From: an uncultured Collinsella sp.
Lineage (GTDB): Bacteria; Actinomycetota; Coriobacteriia; Coriobacteriales; Coriobacteriaceae
DNA: 24,733 bases
NCBI GenBank assembly: GCA_900549715.1
Contig: URPK01000017.1
Location: 1-24,733, forward strand
Reading direction: 5' to 3'
Shown piece by piece: positions 7,012 through 14,200 of the stretch. A model generated the notes under the pieces. It saw only the letters and a list, made by a program, of their open reading frames with translations. It made no database searches and was not told the origin of the DNA. Position 1 is the first letter of the stretch. Every line of letters starts with the position of its first letter. The position numbers and the translations under genes were made by a program.

Positions 7012-7034
7012 AACCTGTCCCTTTTTGGCAGGTT
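7012..7034 (-). terminator. Weak hairpin overlapping the rph stop
   Basis: Minus-strand AACCTG...CAGGTT forms a 6-bp stem overlapping the rph stop codon and is followed by TTATTTTGG. It might partly terminate between rph and rdgB. Confidence 0.35.
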
Positions 7035-7758
7035 AGGCGATGGCTTGGCGCTGAAGCTCGATGAGCTCGGCGATGCCTTTGTCGCCCAGGTCGAGCAGGG
7101 CGTTGAGGCGCTTACGGTCAAAGGGCGCCTGCTCGCCAGTGCCCTGGAGCTCGATCATCTCACCGGTGTCGGTGGCGACGAGGTTCATGTCGACTTCGGC
7201 ATGGCTGTCCTCGGAATAATCGAGGTCAAGCAGCGTATTGCCGTCGACAACGCCCATGGAGATTGCAGCCACCTGGCCGGTAAGCGGGATGCGCTCGATC
7301 TTGCCCGCCTCGACCCACATGGCGAGGGCGTCGTGCAGCGCCACCCAGGCGCCGGTGATGCTCGCTGTACGCGTGCCGCCATCGGCCTGAATCACATCGC
7401 AGTCGACGGTGACGGTGTACTCGCCGAGCGCCTTCATGTTGACGACGGTACGCAGGCTGCGGCCAATGAGGCGCTCGATCTCCATGGAGCGACCCTTGCG
7501 GTTGGCATGCTCGCGCTTGCAGCGCTTGCCGGTCGACGTCGGCAGCATGGCGTATTCCGCGGTCACCCAGCCGGCCTTAGCTCCCTTTCGCCAGCCCGGC
7601 ACGCCCTCCTCGATAGTGGCGGCGCACAGCACGCGTGTGTCGCCGAACTCGGCCAAACACGAGCCGTGGGCGTGCTTCATGACGCCACGGGTGAGCTTAA
7701 CGGGGCGCAACTCGTTGGCGGCGCGGCCGTTGGCGCGGTTGACCTGCATGTACTCCAT
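7033..7758 (-). CDS. rph: Ribonuclease PH
   Basis: Phosphorolytic 3'-5' exoribonuclease that trims tRNA 3' ends; forms hexameric rings. The 241-residue product matches the family in length and order: RPVKLTRGVMKHAHGSCLAEFGDTRVLCAAT (N-terminal RNase PH fold), GWVTAEYAMLP, the arginine-rich IGRSLRTVVN region, and TVDCDVIQADGGTRTASITGA with the phosphate/RNA-binding Asp and Arg residues. The C-terminal half contains DLDYSEDSHAEVDMNLVATDTGEMIELQGTGE. AAAGGAT precedes the start. It follows murI by 55 nt and precedes rdgB in one transcription direction. Confidence 0.97.
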   Translation of the reverse strand: MEYMQVNRANGRAANELRPVKLTRGVMKHAHGSCLAEFGDTRVLCAATIEEGVPGWRKGAKAGWVTAEYAMLPTSTGKRCKREHANRKGRSMEIERLIGRSLRTVVNMKALGEYTVTVDCDVIQADGGTRTASITGAWVALHDALAMWVEAGKIERIPLTGQVAAISMGVVDGNTLLDLDYSEDSHAEVDMNLVATDTGEMIELQGTGEQAPFDRKRLNALLDLGDKGIAELIELQRQAIA

Positions 7759-7813
7759 AGAAATATCCTTTCGGCAAAAGAAGGGGGCAAGTCTTTGGAC
7801 GGTAACCCTACAT

Positions 7814-8698
7814 CTATTTCAGTTCGTCGATATCGATATGCTCAATGCTCTTGAGCGGCTGGCCGAAGATAAAGCTACCCGCCACCGCAAACTCGGCAAT
7901 GTTATCGGCCGTCGTGGCAAAACGATGCTGCGGCTCGGCGGCGTTGCCCGCCAGCTGCTCGCGGCGCGTGAGGATATCGGTCAGCTCGCGTGTGGTCTCC
8001 TCAGCGGAACTCACGACGCGCACCCCAGGCCCCAGCACATGGCGGATGGGTCCCACCAACAGCGGAAAATGCGTACAGCCGAGCACCACGGTATCGATAC
8101 CGTGGTCGCGCAGCGGCTCAACCGTGGCACCCACCAGCGCACGCACGGCAGGCGTATCGAAGATGTCCTCGTTCTCAAGCCACTGTTCCTGCAGATGTGC
8201 ACCCGAGGCGAGCTCGTGTTCGACAACCTCGACAAAGCTCGAGGCAGGACAGCCATATACATCGACGCCGGCATCTAGATCCTGAATGGCGCGCGTGTAG
8301 GCGCCCGAGCGAATGGTGAGGTTGGTGGCGAGCACGCCCACGCGACGCGAGCGGGTGCTGTTGATTGCCGCACGGGCACCCGGCGCGATCACGCCGATCA
8401 CGGGAACGTCGAGCACCTGCTGGGCCAGACGCAAGGCCGCAGCTGTCGCCGTGTTGCAGGCGATGACCATAATCTTGACGTCGTGCTTCGAAAGCCAACG
8501 ACCCGCCTGCAACGCAAACGAGCGCACCTCATCCTCGGTGCGGGTTCCATAGGGGCAGCGCTTGGTGTCACCAAAGTAGTAGACGGACTCGTGCGGCAGC
8601 GCCGTCGCAATCGCGCGCGCAACCGTCAGACCGCCCAAACCAGAATCGAACACGCCAATCGGGCGCGTGTCGCCTGCCGGATTCTCGATATCGGACAT
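7814..8698 (-). CDS. murI: Glutamate racemase
   Basis: Interconverts L- and D-glutamate for peptidoglycan without a cofactor. The 294-residue product has IGVFDSGLGGLTVARAI, the YFGDTKRCPYG loop, and the two catalytic cysteines in IACNTATA (Cys81) and VLGCTHFPLL (Cys208); this two-cysteine pattern identifies the enzyme. The ribosome-binding site is GGTGAGG, quite close to ATG. It lies between a HAD phosphatase gene (51 nt upstream) and rph (55 nt downstream), with a MurE-like ligase further upstream. Confidence 0.96.
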   Translation of the reverse strand: MSDIENPAGDTRPIGVFDSGLGGLTVARAIATALPHESVYYFGDTKRCPYGTRTEDEVRSFALQAGRWLSKHDVKIMVIACNTATAAALRLAQQVLDVPVIGVIAPGARAAINSTRSRRVGVLATNLTIRSGAYTRAIQDLDAGVDVYGCPASSFVEVVEHELASGAHLQEQWLENEDIFDTPAVRALVGATVEPLRDHGIDTVVLGCTHFPLLVGPIRHVLGPGVRVVSSAEETTRELTDILTRREQLAGNAAEPQHRFATTADNIAEFAVAGSFIFGQPLKSIEHIDIDELK

Positions 8699-8749
8699 TA
8701 CCTCACCAGTCTCTCTCGAAAAGACATGTCCAAGTGCAGCGACGCCGCG

Positions 8750-9661
8750 CTACGAACGCGCCGCGACCAGCAGCTCTGCCGTCGCCGCCCAACCGTCGAC
8801 AATTTTGCCGCGCGTAACGAAAGCGTTCTCGCAAGCAGCCAAGAACTCGGGCGCGCCGGCGCTCGTCAGGCCATTCTCGACCAAGCAGAACGTGCCCACG
8901 TGATCGGCCATGTAGAAGTCGGACTCGGAATCGCCGAGTGCGAGCGTCTCCTCGCGTTCGATCCCCAGGTGCTCGCAGAAGCGCGCAATGGCAACGCCCT
9001 TGTTGAGACCCGCCGGATTGATGTTGAAGGCGCGGCCGTCCTCGACGCGATCGAGCTCGAGCGTCGTCGGCTTGGACAGGTGAGTCAGATGGCCGTTGCA
9101 AGCCCAGATCAGACCGCAACCGGCCTCGTCCAGGATGGCCTGGACCTCATCGTCGGGCACATCGCCGCGCATGCCGACGGTGACCTCGCGGTACTTGTAG
9201 CCGGTCGACATGTCGTTGTGATACTCGATCTTGTGCGGCCAGCGGGCAAGGATCTTCTCGCACACGCCGGTCTGCTCGATCACCTGGTGCGGAGTAAGGC
9301 CGCAGGCGGGGTCGTAAGGCATGTCGCCGGTCAGATACTCCCAATCGTTGGCTTTGAGGTCGTACATGACCAGGCCGCCCATCTCACCAATGTAGGAGTT
9401 GAGGCCGAGCACGCGCGCGTCCTCGTGGATCATGGTACGGTTGCGACCCGAGGTGGGAACCACCTGAATACCAGCGCGAGCGAGCGCCACGACGGCCTCG
9501 ACGAGTTTGGTCGAGGGGTTGCCGTCGTTGTCGCGCAGCACGCACGAGCCGGGTGCGAGCATGGTGGCGTCCAGGTCGGTAAAGACGTACTTAACCTTGG
9601 CCAAGCGCTCGCGCATCTCGCCCGAAAGCTCGGCAACGGTCGGCAGGGTGTTGTGGGACAT
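8750..9661 (-). CDS. HAD-superfamily hydrolase (type IIB, Cof-like)
   Basis: Probable Mg-dependent phosphatase of 303 residues, cytosolic. Motif I is FTDLDATML with nucleophile Asp29 and acid/base Asp31. Motif II is PTSGRN (69-74), motif III is Lys221 in LNKGVAIA, and motif IV is GDSESD (243-248). The large insertion between motifs II and III is a C2-type cap, which places it in subclass IIB with sugar-phosphate and cofactor phosphatases. The substrate cannot be named from sequence. The start at 9661 (MSHNTLP) is favoured by CGGAG 6-7 nt upstream; an upstream ATG would add 14 residues. It is embedded among wall-synthesis genes (MurE-like and murI), which makes a sugar-phosphate substrate possible but unproven. 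Confidence 0.85.
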   Translation of the reverse strand: MSHNTLPTVAELSGEMRERLAKVKYVFTDLDATMLAPGSCVLRDNDGNPSTKLVEAVVALARAGIQVVPTSGRNRTMIHEDARVLGLNSYIGEMGGLVMYDLKANDWEYLTGDMPYDPACGLTPHQVIEQTGVCEKILARWPHKIEYHNDMSTGYKYREVTVGMRGDVPDDEVQAILDEAGCGLIWACNGHLTHLSKPTTLELDRVEDGRAFNINPAGLNKGVAIARFCEHLGIEREETLALGDSESDFYMADHVGTFCLVENGLTSAGAPEFLAACENAFVTRGKIVDGWAATAELLVAARS

Positions 9662-9768
9662 GGTTACTCCGTTTACGTAGAAGGGTTTGGACTTGGACGG
9701 CATGTTTTGATTGAGGGAACACGCTTATGGCGACAGCGCACTCAGGGCGCCGCCGCCATCATGGTTCA

Positions 9769-11331
9769 TTAGTCAAACTGGGTAACATCGATCAGGCGAT
9801 TGGCCAGCGAAAGGTCGCTCTCGATGGGCACGAACTCGTCGCCCACGTGCATGAGCTCCTCGTCACCCTTTGCCAGCAGCAAGACAATGGTGGGAGCATC
9901 GGGGTTGACGTACTCCTCGCGCGCCGCCTTGAACGCCGCATACACAGCGGCTTCGCGGTCGAGGATGATCTTGTTCGGCGTATCGTCGGGAACATGCTCG
10001 GCAAGCTCGCGACAGACCTTCATCGGGTCCTCGTGAGCCGGGTCCTCATTGGCAAAGATCATCAGATCGGAATATGGTGCGGCCTCGCGCGGAAGCTGCT
10101 CGCGGCGCTCCTGCGCCTTGCCGCCGGCAGCGCCAAACACTGCGATGACCGGGCTGGCGGGAAACGCGCGCTTGACCGACGAGAAAAGCGAGCGGAACGA
10201 AAGCTGGTTGTGCGCATAGTCGACGACGCAGATCACGCGGCCGTCCTTCGACTCCACGACCTCCATGCGGCCCGGCACACGCAGCTTGGAGAGGCCCTTC
10301 TTGATGGCATCGATACCGATGCCAATCTCGCGCGCGGCGGCGATAGCGACCAGCGCGTTCTCCACGTTAAAGTCTCCCGCGATACCCAGCAGGATCTTCT
10401 CCCCCGCCTCGGACTCGTCGGCACACAGGCCATGCAAGTTGAACTCGATGCTAAAGCCGACCATGCGCACGTCGCTCGCCCACAGGCTTGCCTCGGGATG
10501 CTCGACGCCAACGGTCACCAAGTGCTCGGCCGTCGACGCTGCCTCCAGCACGCGGTCAGCCTCTTCGGTGCCCAAATTCACCACGGCGGTCTTTGCCTGG
10601 TCAAAGATCCTGAGTTTGCTCTCAAAATAATCCTCAAACGTGGGGTGTTCGATTGGCGAGATGTGGTCGCGGCCGATGTTGAGGAAGCACGCCACGTCAA
10701 ACGGCAGATTCTCGACGCGTTGGTACTTGAGCGCCTGGCTCGAGACCTCCATGACCATGGACTGGCGACCGGACGTGCGGCAGTTGGCAATATGACGCCA
10801 GACCTCGGGGGCCTCGGGCGTAGTATTGGTGCTCTCGTAGCACTCGATACCATCGTCGGTGTTCACTGAGCCGATCATGCCGCAGGACTCGCCCGCCGCT
10901 TTGATGATGGACTGGAGCATAAAAGCGGCCGTGGTCTTTCCCTTGGTACCGGTGATACCCACGATCTTGACGTCGTGGTCGGGACGGTCGTAGACCTCCG
11001 GCGGCAACAGGGCCATGGCCGTGCGAACGCTATCAACAACCAGCATCGCAGCACCGCTCTCCTGCGCCAGCGACTCCAGAGACTCGACCAGCGACTCCTC
11101 GCACACAAATGCGACGGCGCCCGCATCGAGCGCCATGCTCAAAAACGCGGGCTTAAAGGCAGCGCCTTTGCAAAAGAACACGTCACCTGCCGAGACCGCG
11201 CGCGAATCAAACGAGCAGCCGGTCACGGCACGCTCGTCAACCTGCTCTGATGCGCGCAGCTCGCCGCACACATCGAGAAGCTTGGCAAGCGTATCGACCG
11301 TGGTCACGGTCGCTGAATCCGAATGGTGCAT
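9769..11331 (-). CDS. murE: UDP-MurNAc-tripeptide synthetase (MurE), predicted non-DAP specificity
   Basis: ATP-dependent ligase adding the third amino acid to UDP-MurNAc-L-Ala-D-Glu, in the cytoplasm. The 520-residue product has an N-terminal UDP-binding domain (about 1-115, with CSFDSRAV), a central ATPase domain with P-loop GTKGKTT (128-134), NTTPEAPE, MEVSSQAL, and the carbamylated lysine in ESKLRIF (Lys239), plus a C-terminal domain with VPGRMEVV and DYAHNQLSF. The specificity loop reads EDPAHEDP (429-436). DAP-adding enzymes have DNPR at this position and the Arg contacts DAP, whereas lysine-adding enzymes have Ala or Asn. Ala432 therefore suggests L-lysine or L-ornithine. AAGGTGA precedes the start. 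More than one MurE-like gene can exist in a genome, so the main MurE may be elsewhere. Confidence 0.88.
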   Translation of the reverse strand: MHHSDSATVTTVDTLAKLLDVCGELRASEQVDERAVTGCSFDSRAVSAGDVFFCKGAAFKPAFLSMALDAGAVAFVCEESLVESLESLAQESGAAMLVVDSVRTAMALLPPEVYDRPDHDVKIVGITGTKGKTTAAFMLQSIIKAAGESCGMIGSVNTDDGIECYESTNTTPEAPEVWRHIANCRTSGRQSMVMEVSSQALKYQRVENLPFDVACFLNIGRDHISPIEHPTFEDYFESKLRIFDQAKTAVVNLGTEEADRVLEAASTAEHLVTVGVEHPEASLWASDVRMVGFSIEFNLHGLCADESEAGEKILLGIAGDFNVENALVAIAAAREIGIGIDAIKKGLSKLRVPGRMEVVESKDGRVICVVDYAHNQLSFRSLFSSVKRAFPASPVIAVFGAAGGKAQERREQLPREAAPYSDLMIFANEDPAHEDPMKVCRELAEHVPDDTPNKIILDREAAVYAAFKAAREEYVNPDAPTIVLLLAKGDEELMHVGDEFVPIESDLSLANRLIDVTQFD

Positions 11332-11393
11332 CTTTCACCTTTCTCAGCCATTTGGCAGGGACGGTTTTCATAGTAACTGAAACGTGCTCACGC

Positions 11394-11418
11394 AAAAACG
11401 GCTCCCGGAGGAGCCGTT
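11394..11418 (-). terminator. Intrinsic terminator of asnB
   Basis: On the minus strand AACGGCTCC (11410-11418) pairs with GGAGCCGTT (11397-11405) across a 4-nt loop and is followed by TTTTGCG. It lies 25 nt after the asnB stop and separates asnB from murE. Confidence 0.85.
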
Positions 11419-11443
11419 ACGCGCAGGCGTTCGTAAGCCGAGG

Positions 11444-13324
11444 CTAGGCAGCCTGTACAGAAGGCTGGTCCTCGTCGATAAAGAAACGCTTATACCACAC
11501 CAGGAACACGAGCGGCGTATAGATCTTGCGCTGGAAATCGCCCTTGCCCGCAAAGTGCAGATCGAGCAGGTGCATGAGCTCGTCGGTATCGAAGAACTCG
11601 CTTGCCCACGGCGCGGTGAAGTACTCCTTGACATAGTCGTACCACTTTTGCTCGCGCAGCCAGTAGACAATCGGCACCGGGAAGCCCACCTTGGGACGGG
11701 TGGCCCACTCATCGGGCAGCGACTTGTTGGCAGCGTGGCGGAGTACCTGTTTGTTGCCGTTCTCGTTGATGCGGTAGCGGTCGGGAATGTGCTCGGCGAA
11801 CTCCATGACTTTGCGGTCCAGGAAGGGCACGCGCAGCTCCAGCGAATGTGCCATGCACATCTTGTCGGCCTTGAGCAGAATGTCGCCCGGGAGCCACATG
11901 TTCATGTCCAGGTACTGCTTCTTGACCAGCTCGGGCTGACCCTTCACGCGCGCATAGATGGGTGCAGCGAGCTCAAAGGCGCCGTCGCCGGTGTTGTACT
12001 CGGGCTTGAGCACGCCGTCGACCTCGCGCTCCGGCCATACCAGAGCCTGTCCCAGGAACGATTTCTCGGGGATCTCGGCACCCTTGACCAGGAAGTTATG
12101 TCCCTTGAAGTACGGCATATGCAGCGCCAGGTTACCGAGCGCGCGACGGATGGGCAGCGGCACCATCTTTTTGTACTTGCGCACCGGGACCGTATCCTCG
12201 TAATAGGCGTAGCCGCCAAAGAGCTCGTCGGCACCTTCGCCCGAAAGCACGACGGTGACGTCCTTGCGGGCCATCTCGGCCAAGAACCACAGCGGCACGG
12301 AAGACAGGTTGGACTGCGGCTCGTCCATGTGATACTGGATGTCCTCGAGCGCACCGAAGAACTCGTCGGCGGTAATCATCTTGCGAACGTTCTCGACGCC
12401 GAGCTTATCGGAAAGCTCCTTGGCATAGTTGGTCTCGTTGAAGTTCTTGTAGTCAAAGCCCACCGAGAAGGTCTTGTCGGGCATGAGGCAAGCGGCGATG
12501 TAACTGGAGTCGACGCCACCGGAGAGGAACGACGCGACCTTGACGTCGGCGATGCGATGGGCCTCGACGCTCTCGTGCACGACCTCGTCCAGCTCATCAA
12601 CATACTCTTCGAACGGCTTCTCGACGGCAGAGTAATCGCAATCCCAGTAGCGCTCGATGTTCATCTTGCCGGTCGGGATATCGACGGTAAAGTAGTGCGC
12701 CGGCGGCAGCTTGTAGACACCCTCGAAGAAGGTCTCCTCGGTTGCCGAATACTGCAGCGTCATGTACGGACGCAGAGCCTTTTTGTTGACCGCCTTGTGG
12801 AAGTGCGGGTAGTCCAGGAAGCTCTTGATCTCGGAACCAAAGAGCACGCCCGGAGCGCCGTCGCCCGCATCGGCCATGGGATAGTAGTAGAGCGGCTTGA
12901 TGCCAAAGATGTCGCGGGCGCCAAAAAGCTTGTTCTTCTTTTTGTCCCAGATGACGAAGGCGTACATACCGCGCAGGCGATCGAGGACGGCCTCGCCCCA
13001 CTCCTCGTAGCCGTGCAGGAGGCTCTCGGTGTCGGCGCCGCAGTGGAACTTGTAGCCCTTGGCCTCGAGCTCGGAGCGAAGCTCCTGGAAGTTGTAGATC
13101 TCGCCGTTGAAGACGATAACGACGCTGCCGTCCTCATTGGCCATAGGCTGAGCGCCTGCCTCGGTCAGGTCGAGGATCGACAAGCGGCGGAAGCCCAGGG
13201 CAACGCGGCCGTCGATAAACTGACCGCCCATGTCGGGACCGCGATGGACGATGCGGTCCATCATCTTGGTGAGCACCTCGGATTGGTTATCCGTCCCACC
13301 GACAAAACCGACAAAACCGCACAT
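11444..13324 (-). CDS. asnB: Asparagine synthetase B (glutamine-hydrolysing)
   Basis: Makes asparagine from aspartate, ATP and glutamine. The 626-residue product begins MCGFVGFVGG, so Cys2 is the Ntn-type glutaminase nucleophile once Met is removed; this fixes the start at 13324, against an upstream ATG 11 codons earlier. AGGGGAT lies about 7 nt before it. The N-terminal class II glutaminase (about 1-230) contains HRGPDMGG, LGFRRLSILD, FNGEIYNFQELR and the DTESLLHGYEEWG region. The synthetase domain carries the PP-loop SFLSGGVDSSYIA and VVLSGEGADELFGGY, followed by LRVPFLDRKVMEFA and a C-terminal tail. This is the roughly 600-residue Bacillus/actinobacterial AsnB type. It is monocistronic, with its own terminator, and divergent from tRNA-Val. 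Confidence 0.96.
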   Translation of the reverse strand: MCGFVGFVGGTDNQSEVLTKMMDRIVHRGPDMGGQFIDGRVALGFRRLSILDLTEAGAQPMANEDGSVVIVFNGEIYNFQELRSELEAKGYKFHCGADTESLLHGYEEWGEAVLDRLRGMYAFVIWDKKKNKLFGARDIFGIKPLYYYPMADAGDGAPGVLFGSEIKSFLDYPHFHKAVNKKALRPYMTLQYSATEETFFEGVYKLPPAHYFTVDIPTGKMNIERYWDCDYSAVEKPFEEYVDELDEVVHESVEAHRIADVKVASFLSGGVDSSYIAACLMPDKTFSVGFDYKNFNETNYAKELSDKLGVENVRKMITADEFFGALEDIQYHMDEPQSNLSSVPLWFLAEMARKDVTVVLSGEGADELFGGYAYYEDTVPVRKYKKMVPLPIRRALGNLALHMPYFKGHNFLVKGAEIPEKSFLGQALVWPEREVDGVLKPEYNTGDGAFELAAPIYARVKGQPELVKKQYLDMNMWLPGDILLKADKMCMAHSLELRVPFLDRKVMEFAEHIPDRYRINENGNKQVLRHAANKSLPDEWATRPKVGFPVPIVYWLREQKWYDYVKEYFTAPWASEFFDTDELMHLLDLHFAGKGDFQRKIYTPLVFLVWYKRFFIDEDQPSVQAA

Positions 13325-13376
13325 ATAACTATCCCCTCTGCTGTTGCTGGGCATCAAATCGAATCAGTAGCTTTTG

Positions 13377-13382
13377 AGTATA
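13377..13382 (-). promoter_or_regulatory. Candidate -10 box of asnB
   Basis: The minus strand has TATACT in the context GGGTATACTC, about 50 nt upstream of the asnB start. No convincing -35 box lies at the right distance. Confidence 0.4.
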
Positions 13383-13496
13383 CCCGAGGGCGTAAAGAGG
13401 GGCGGAATGTTCAGGCAATCTCAACTGAATCAGCTCCGCTGTGACACGCGCCAGTTACCTTTAATGGATATGAGATGAATGAGGCAATTGTTTTGC

Positions 13497-13502
13497 TATA
13501 CT
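13497..13502 (+). promoter_or_regulatory. Candidate -10 box of tRNA-Val
   Basis: TATACT ends 10 nt before the first base of mature tRNA-Val, the expected place for a tRNA promoter. The -35 region is weak. Confidence 0.5.
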
Positions 13503-13512
13503 CTCTCCGCAC

Positions 13513-13588
13513 GGGCGATTGGCGCAACGGTTAGCGCAGGTGCTTTACACGCACAAGGCTGGGGGTTCGAATCCCTCATCGCCCACCA
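13513..13588 (+). tRNA. tRNA-Val (anticodon TAC)
   Basis: Full cloverleaf on the plus strand. The acceptor GGGCGAT pairs with ATCGCCC, then A and an encoded CCA. The anticodon stem GTGC/GCAC encloses TTTACAC, so the anticodon is TAC, and the T-arm is GGGGGTTCGAATCCCTC. This is the only recognised intact gene on the plus strand apart from the transposase fragments. Its last bases are duplicated downstream. Confidence 0.95.
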
Positions 13589-13661
13589 CTGAATTGTTAG
13601 GTCTCCAGTGATGGAGGCCTTTCTTTTTTGGGCCCATCGCAGAGGGATTCGAACCCGACAG
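13571..13661 (+). repeat. Direct repeat copy 1: tRNA-Val 3' end, terminator and antisense T-arm
   Basis: The segment from ATCCCTCATCGCCC of the tRNA through the terminator to GATTCGAACCCGACAG recurs at 13755-13847 with only a few substitutions, at a period of about 184 bp. Its right part, CGCAGAGGGATTCGAACCCG, is the reverse complement of a tRNA T-arm/acceptor-like sequence, so each copy is bounded by inverted T-arm sequences. Confidence 0.85.
13599..13629 (+). terminator. Intrinsic terminator of tRNA-Val
   Basis: AGGTCTCCA pairs with TGGAGGCCT (9 bp, one G-T pair, GTGA loop) and is followed by TTCTTTTTT. It begins 11 nt after the tRNA CCA. Confidence 0.9.
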
Positions 13662-13754
13662 GGTGCGGAGCTGAGGAAACGCGAAGCGTTTTCCAGCGCA
13701 GCACGCGAGGGCCGCAGGCCCGAAGCGAGAGCGGGCGGCGAAGCCGCACGCGAC
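13662..13754. repeat. GC-rich array of small palindromes between the tRNA repeats
   Basis: This 93-bp spacer holds at least three short hairpins in a row: AACGCGAAGCGTT, GGGCCGCAGGCCC and GCGGCGAAGCCGC. It is more GC-rich than the DNA on either side. No coding function was seen. Confidence 0.55.
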
Positions 13755-13847
13755 ATCCCTCATCGCCCACCACTGAATTGTTAGGCCTCCAGCGATGGAG
13801 GCCTTTCTTTTTTTCAGGCCCATCGCAGAGGGATTCGAACCCGCCAG
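13755..13847 (+). repeat. Direct repeat copy 2: tRNA-Val 3' fragment, terminator and antisense T-arm
   Basis: Second copy of the 13571-13661 segment. It starts at ATCCCTCATCGCCCACCA, so only the tRNA 3' end was duplicated; there is no 5' tRNA part and no functional tRNA. It includes a second terminator (AGGCCTCCA/TGGAGGCCT, here perfectly paired, at 13783-13804, followed by TTTCTTTTTTT). Confidence 0.85.
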
Positions 13848-13868
13848 CACGTCTGTCACAAAGGCCGT

Positions 13869-14083
13869 GGCCAAAAAATGGCAAAAATGAGTACTGCTAC
13901 TTTGTTTGCAACATATAAAAAGATAGTATTTGCTTAAGTTACGCAACATATGTTCATTATATGGACTAACAGTTGGATCAAAATGGTGCATTCATCGCCA
14001 TTTCGACTTGCCATCTGGCCTTATTAGTCCAAAATTGCTGCTACCAAATCGGTAACAGTACTCATATTTGATGTTTTTTGACC
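13869..14083. repeat. AT-rich element with 32-bp imperfect terminal inverted repeats
   Basis: The left arm 13869-13900 and the right arm 14052-14083 are reverse complements at 26 of 32 positions by hand count, sharing the block ATGAGTACTG and GG(C/T)CAAAAAA. A shorter inner inverted pair (GGACTAA near 13962 and TTAGTCC near 14026) nests inside. The interior is far more AT-rich than the core genes and has no reading frame. It resembles a MITE-like non-autonomous element or a large regulatory cruciform. Confidence 0.55.
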
Positions 14084-14095
14084 AGCAGGTCTCCC

Positions 14096-14116
14096 TGCCT
14101 TAGAAAATCTAAGGCA
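14096..14116. terminator. Hairpin 3' of argD, possible terminator
   Basis: A perfect 9-bp stem (TGCCTTAGA/TCTAAGGCA) with an AAA loop lies about 85 nt beyond the argD stop. No U-tract follows on the minus strand, so termination is uncertain. Confidence 0.4.
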
Positions 14117-14200
14117 AAACGGGCTCCAGACCATTGAATCGTGCCGCATATGGCACACCCGCAGTCCGGAACCCGGTCCAAATTGAGTTATTGTGCCGCG

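Noticed and set aside
13662..13754. CRISPR-like array
   Set aside because: There are only two copies of a 90-bp tRNA-derived repeat plus unrelated small palindromes. No regular short repeats with unique spacers and no cas genes.
13545..13991. Open frames around tRNA-Val reading like WWAMRDSNPQP or GDEGFEPPALCV
   Set aside because: These are translations of antisense tRNA and its repeats, a well-known source of spurious protein calls; no real gene is supported.
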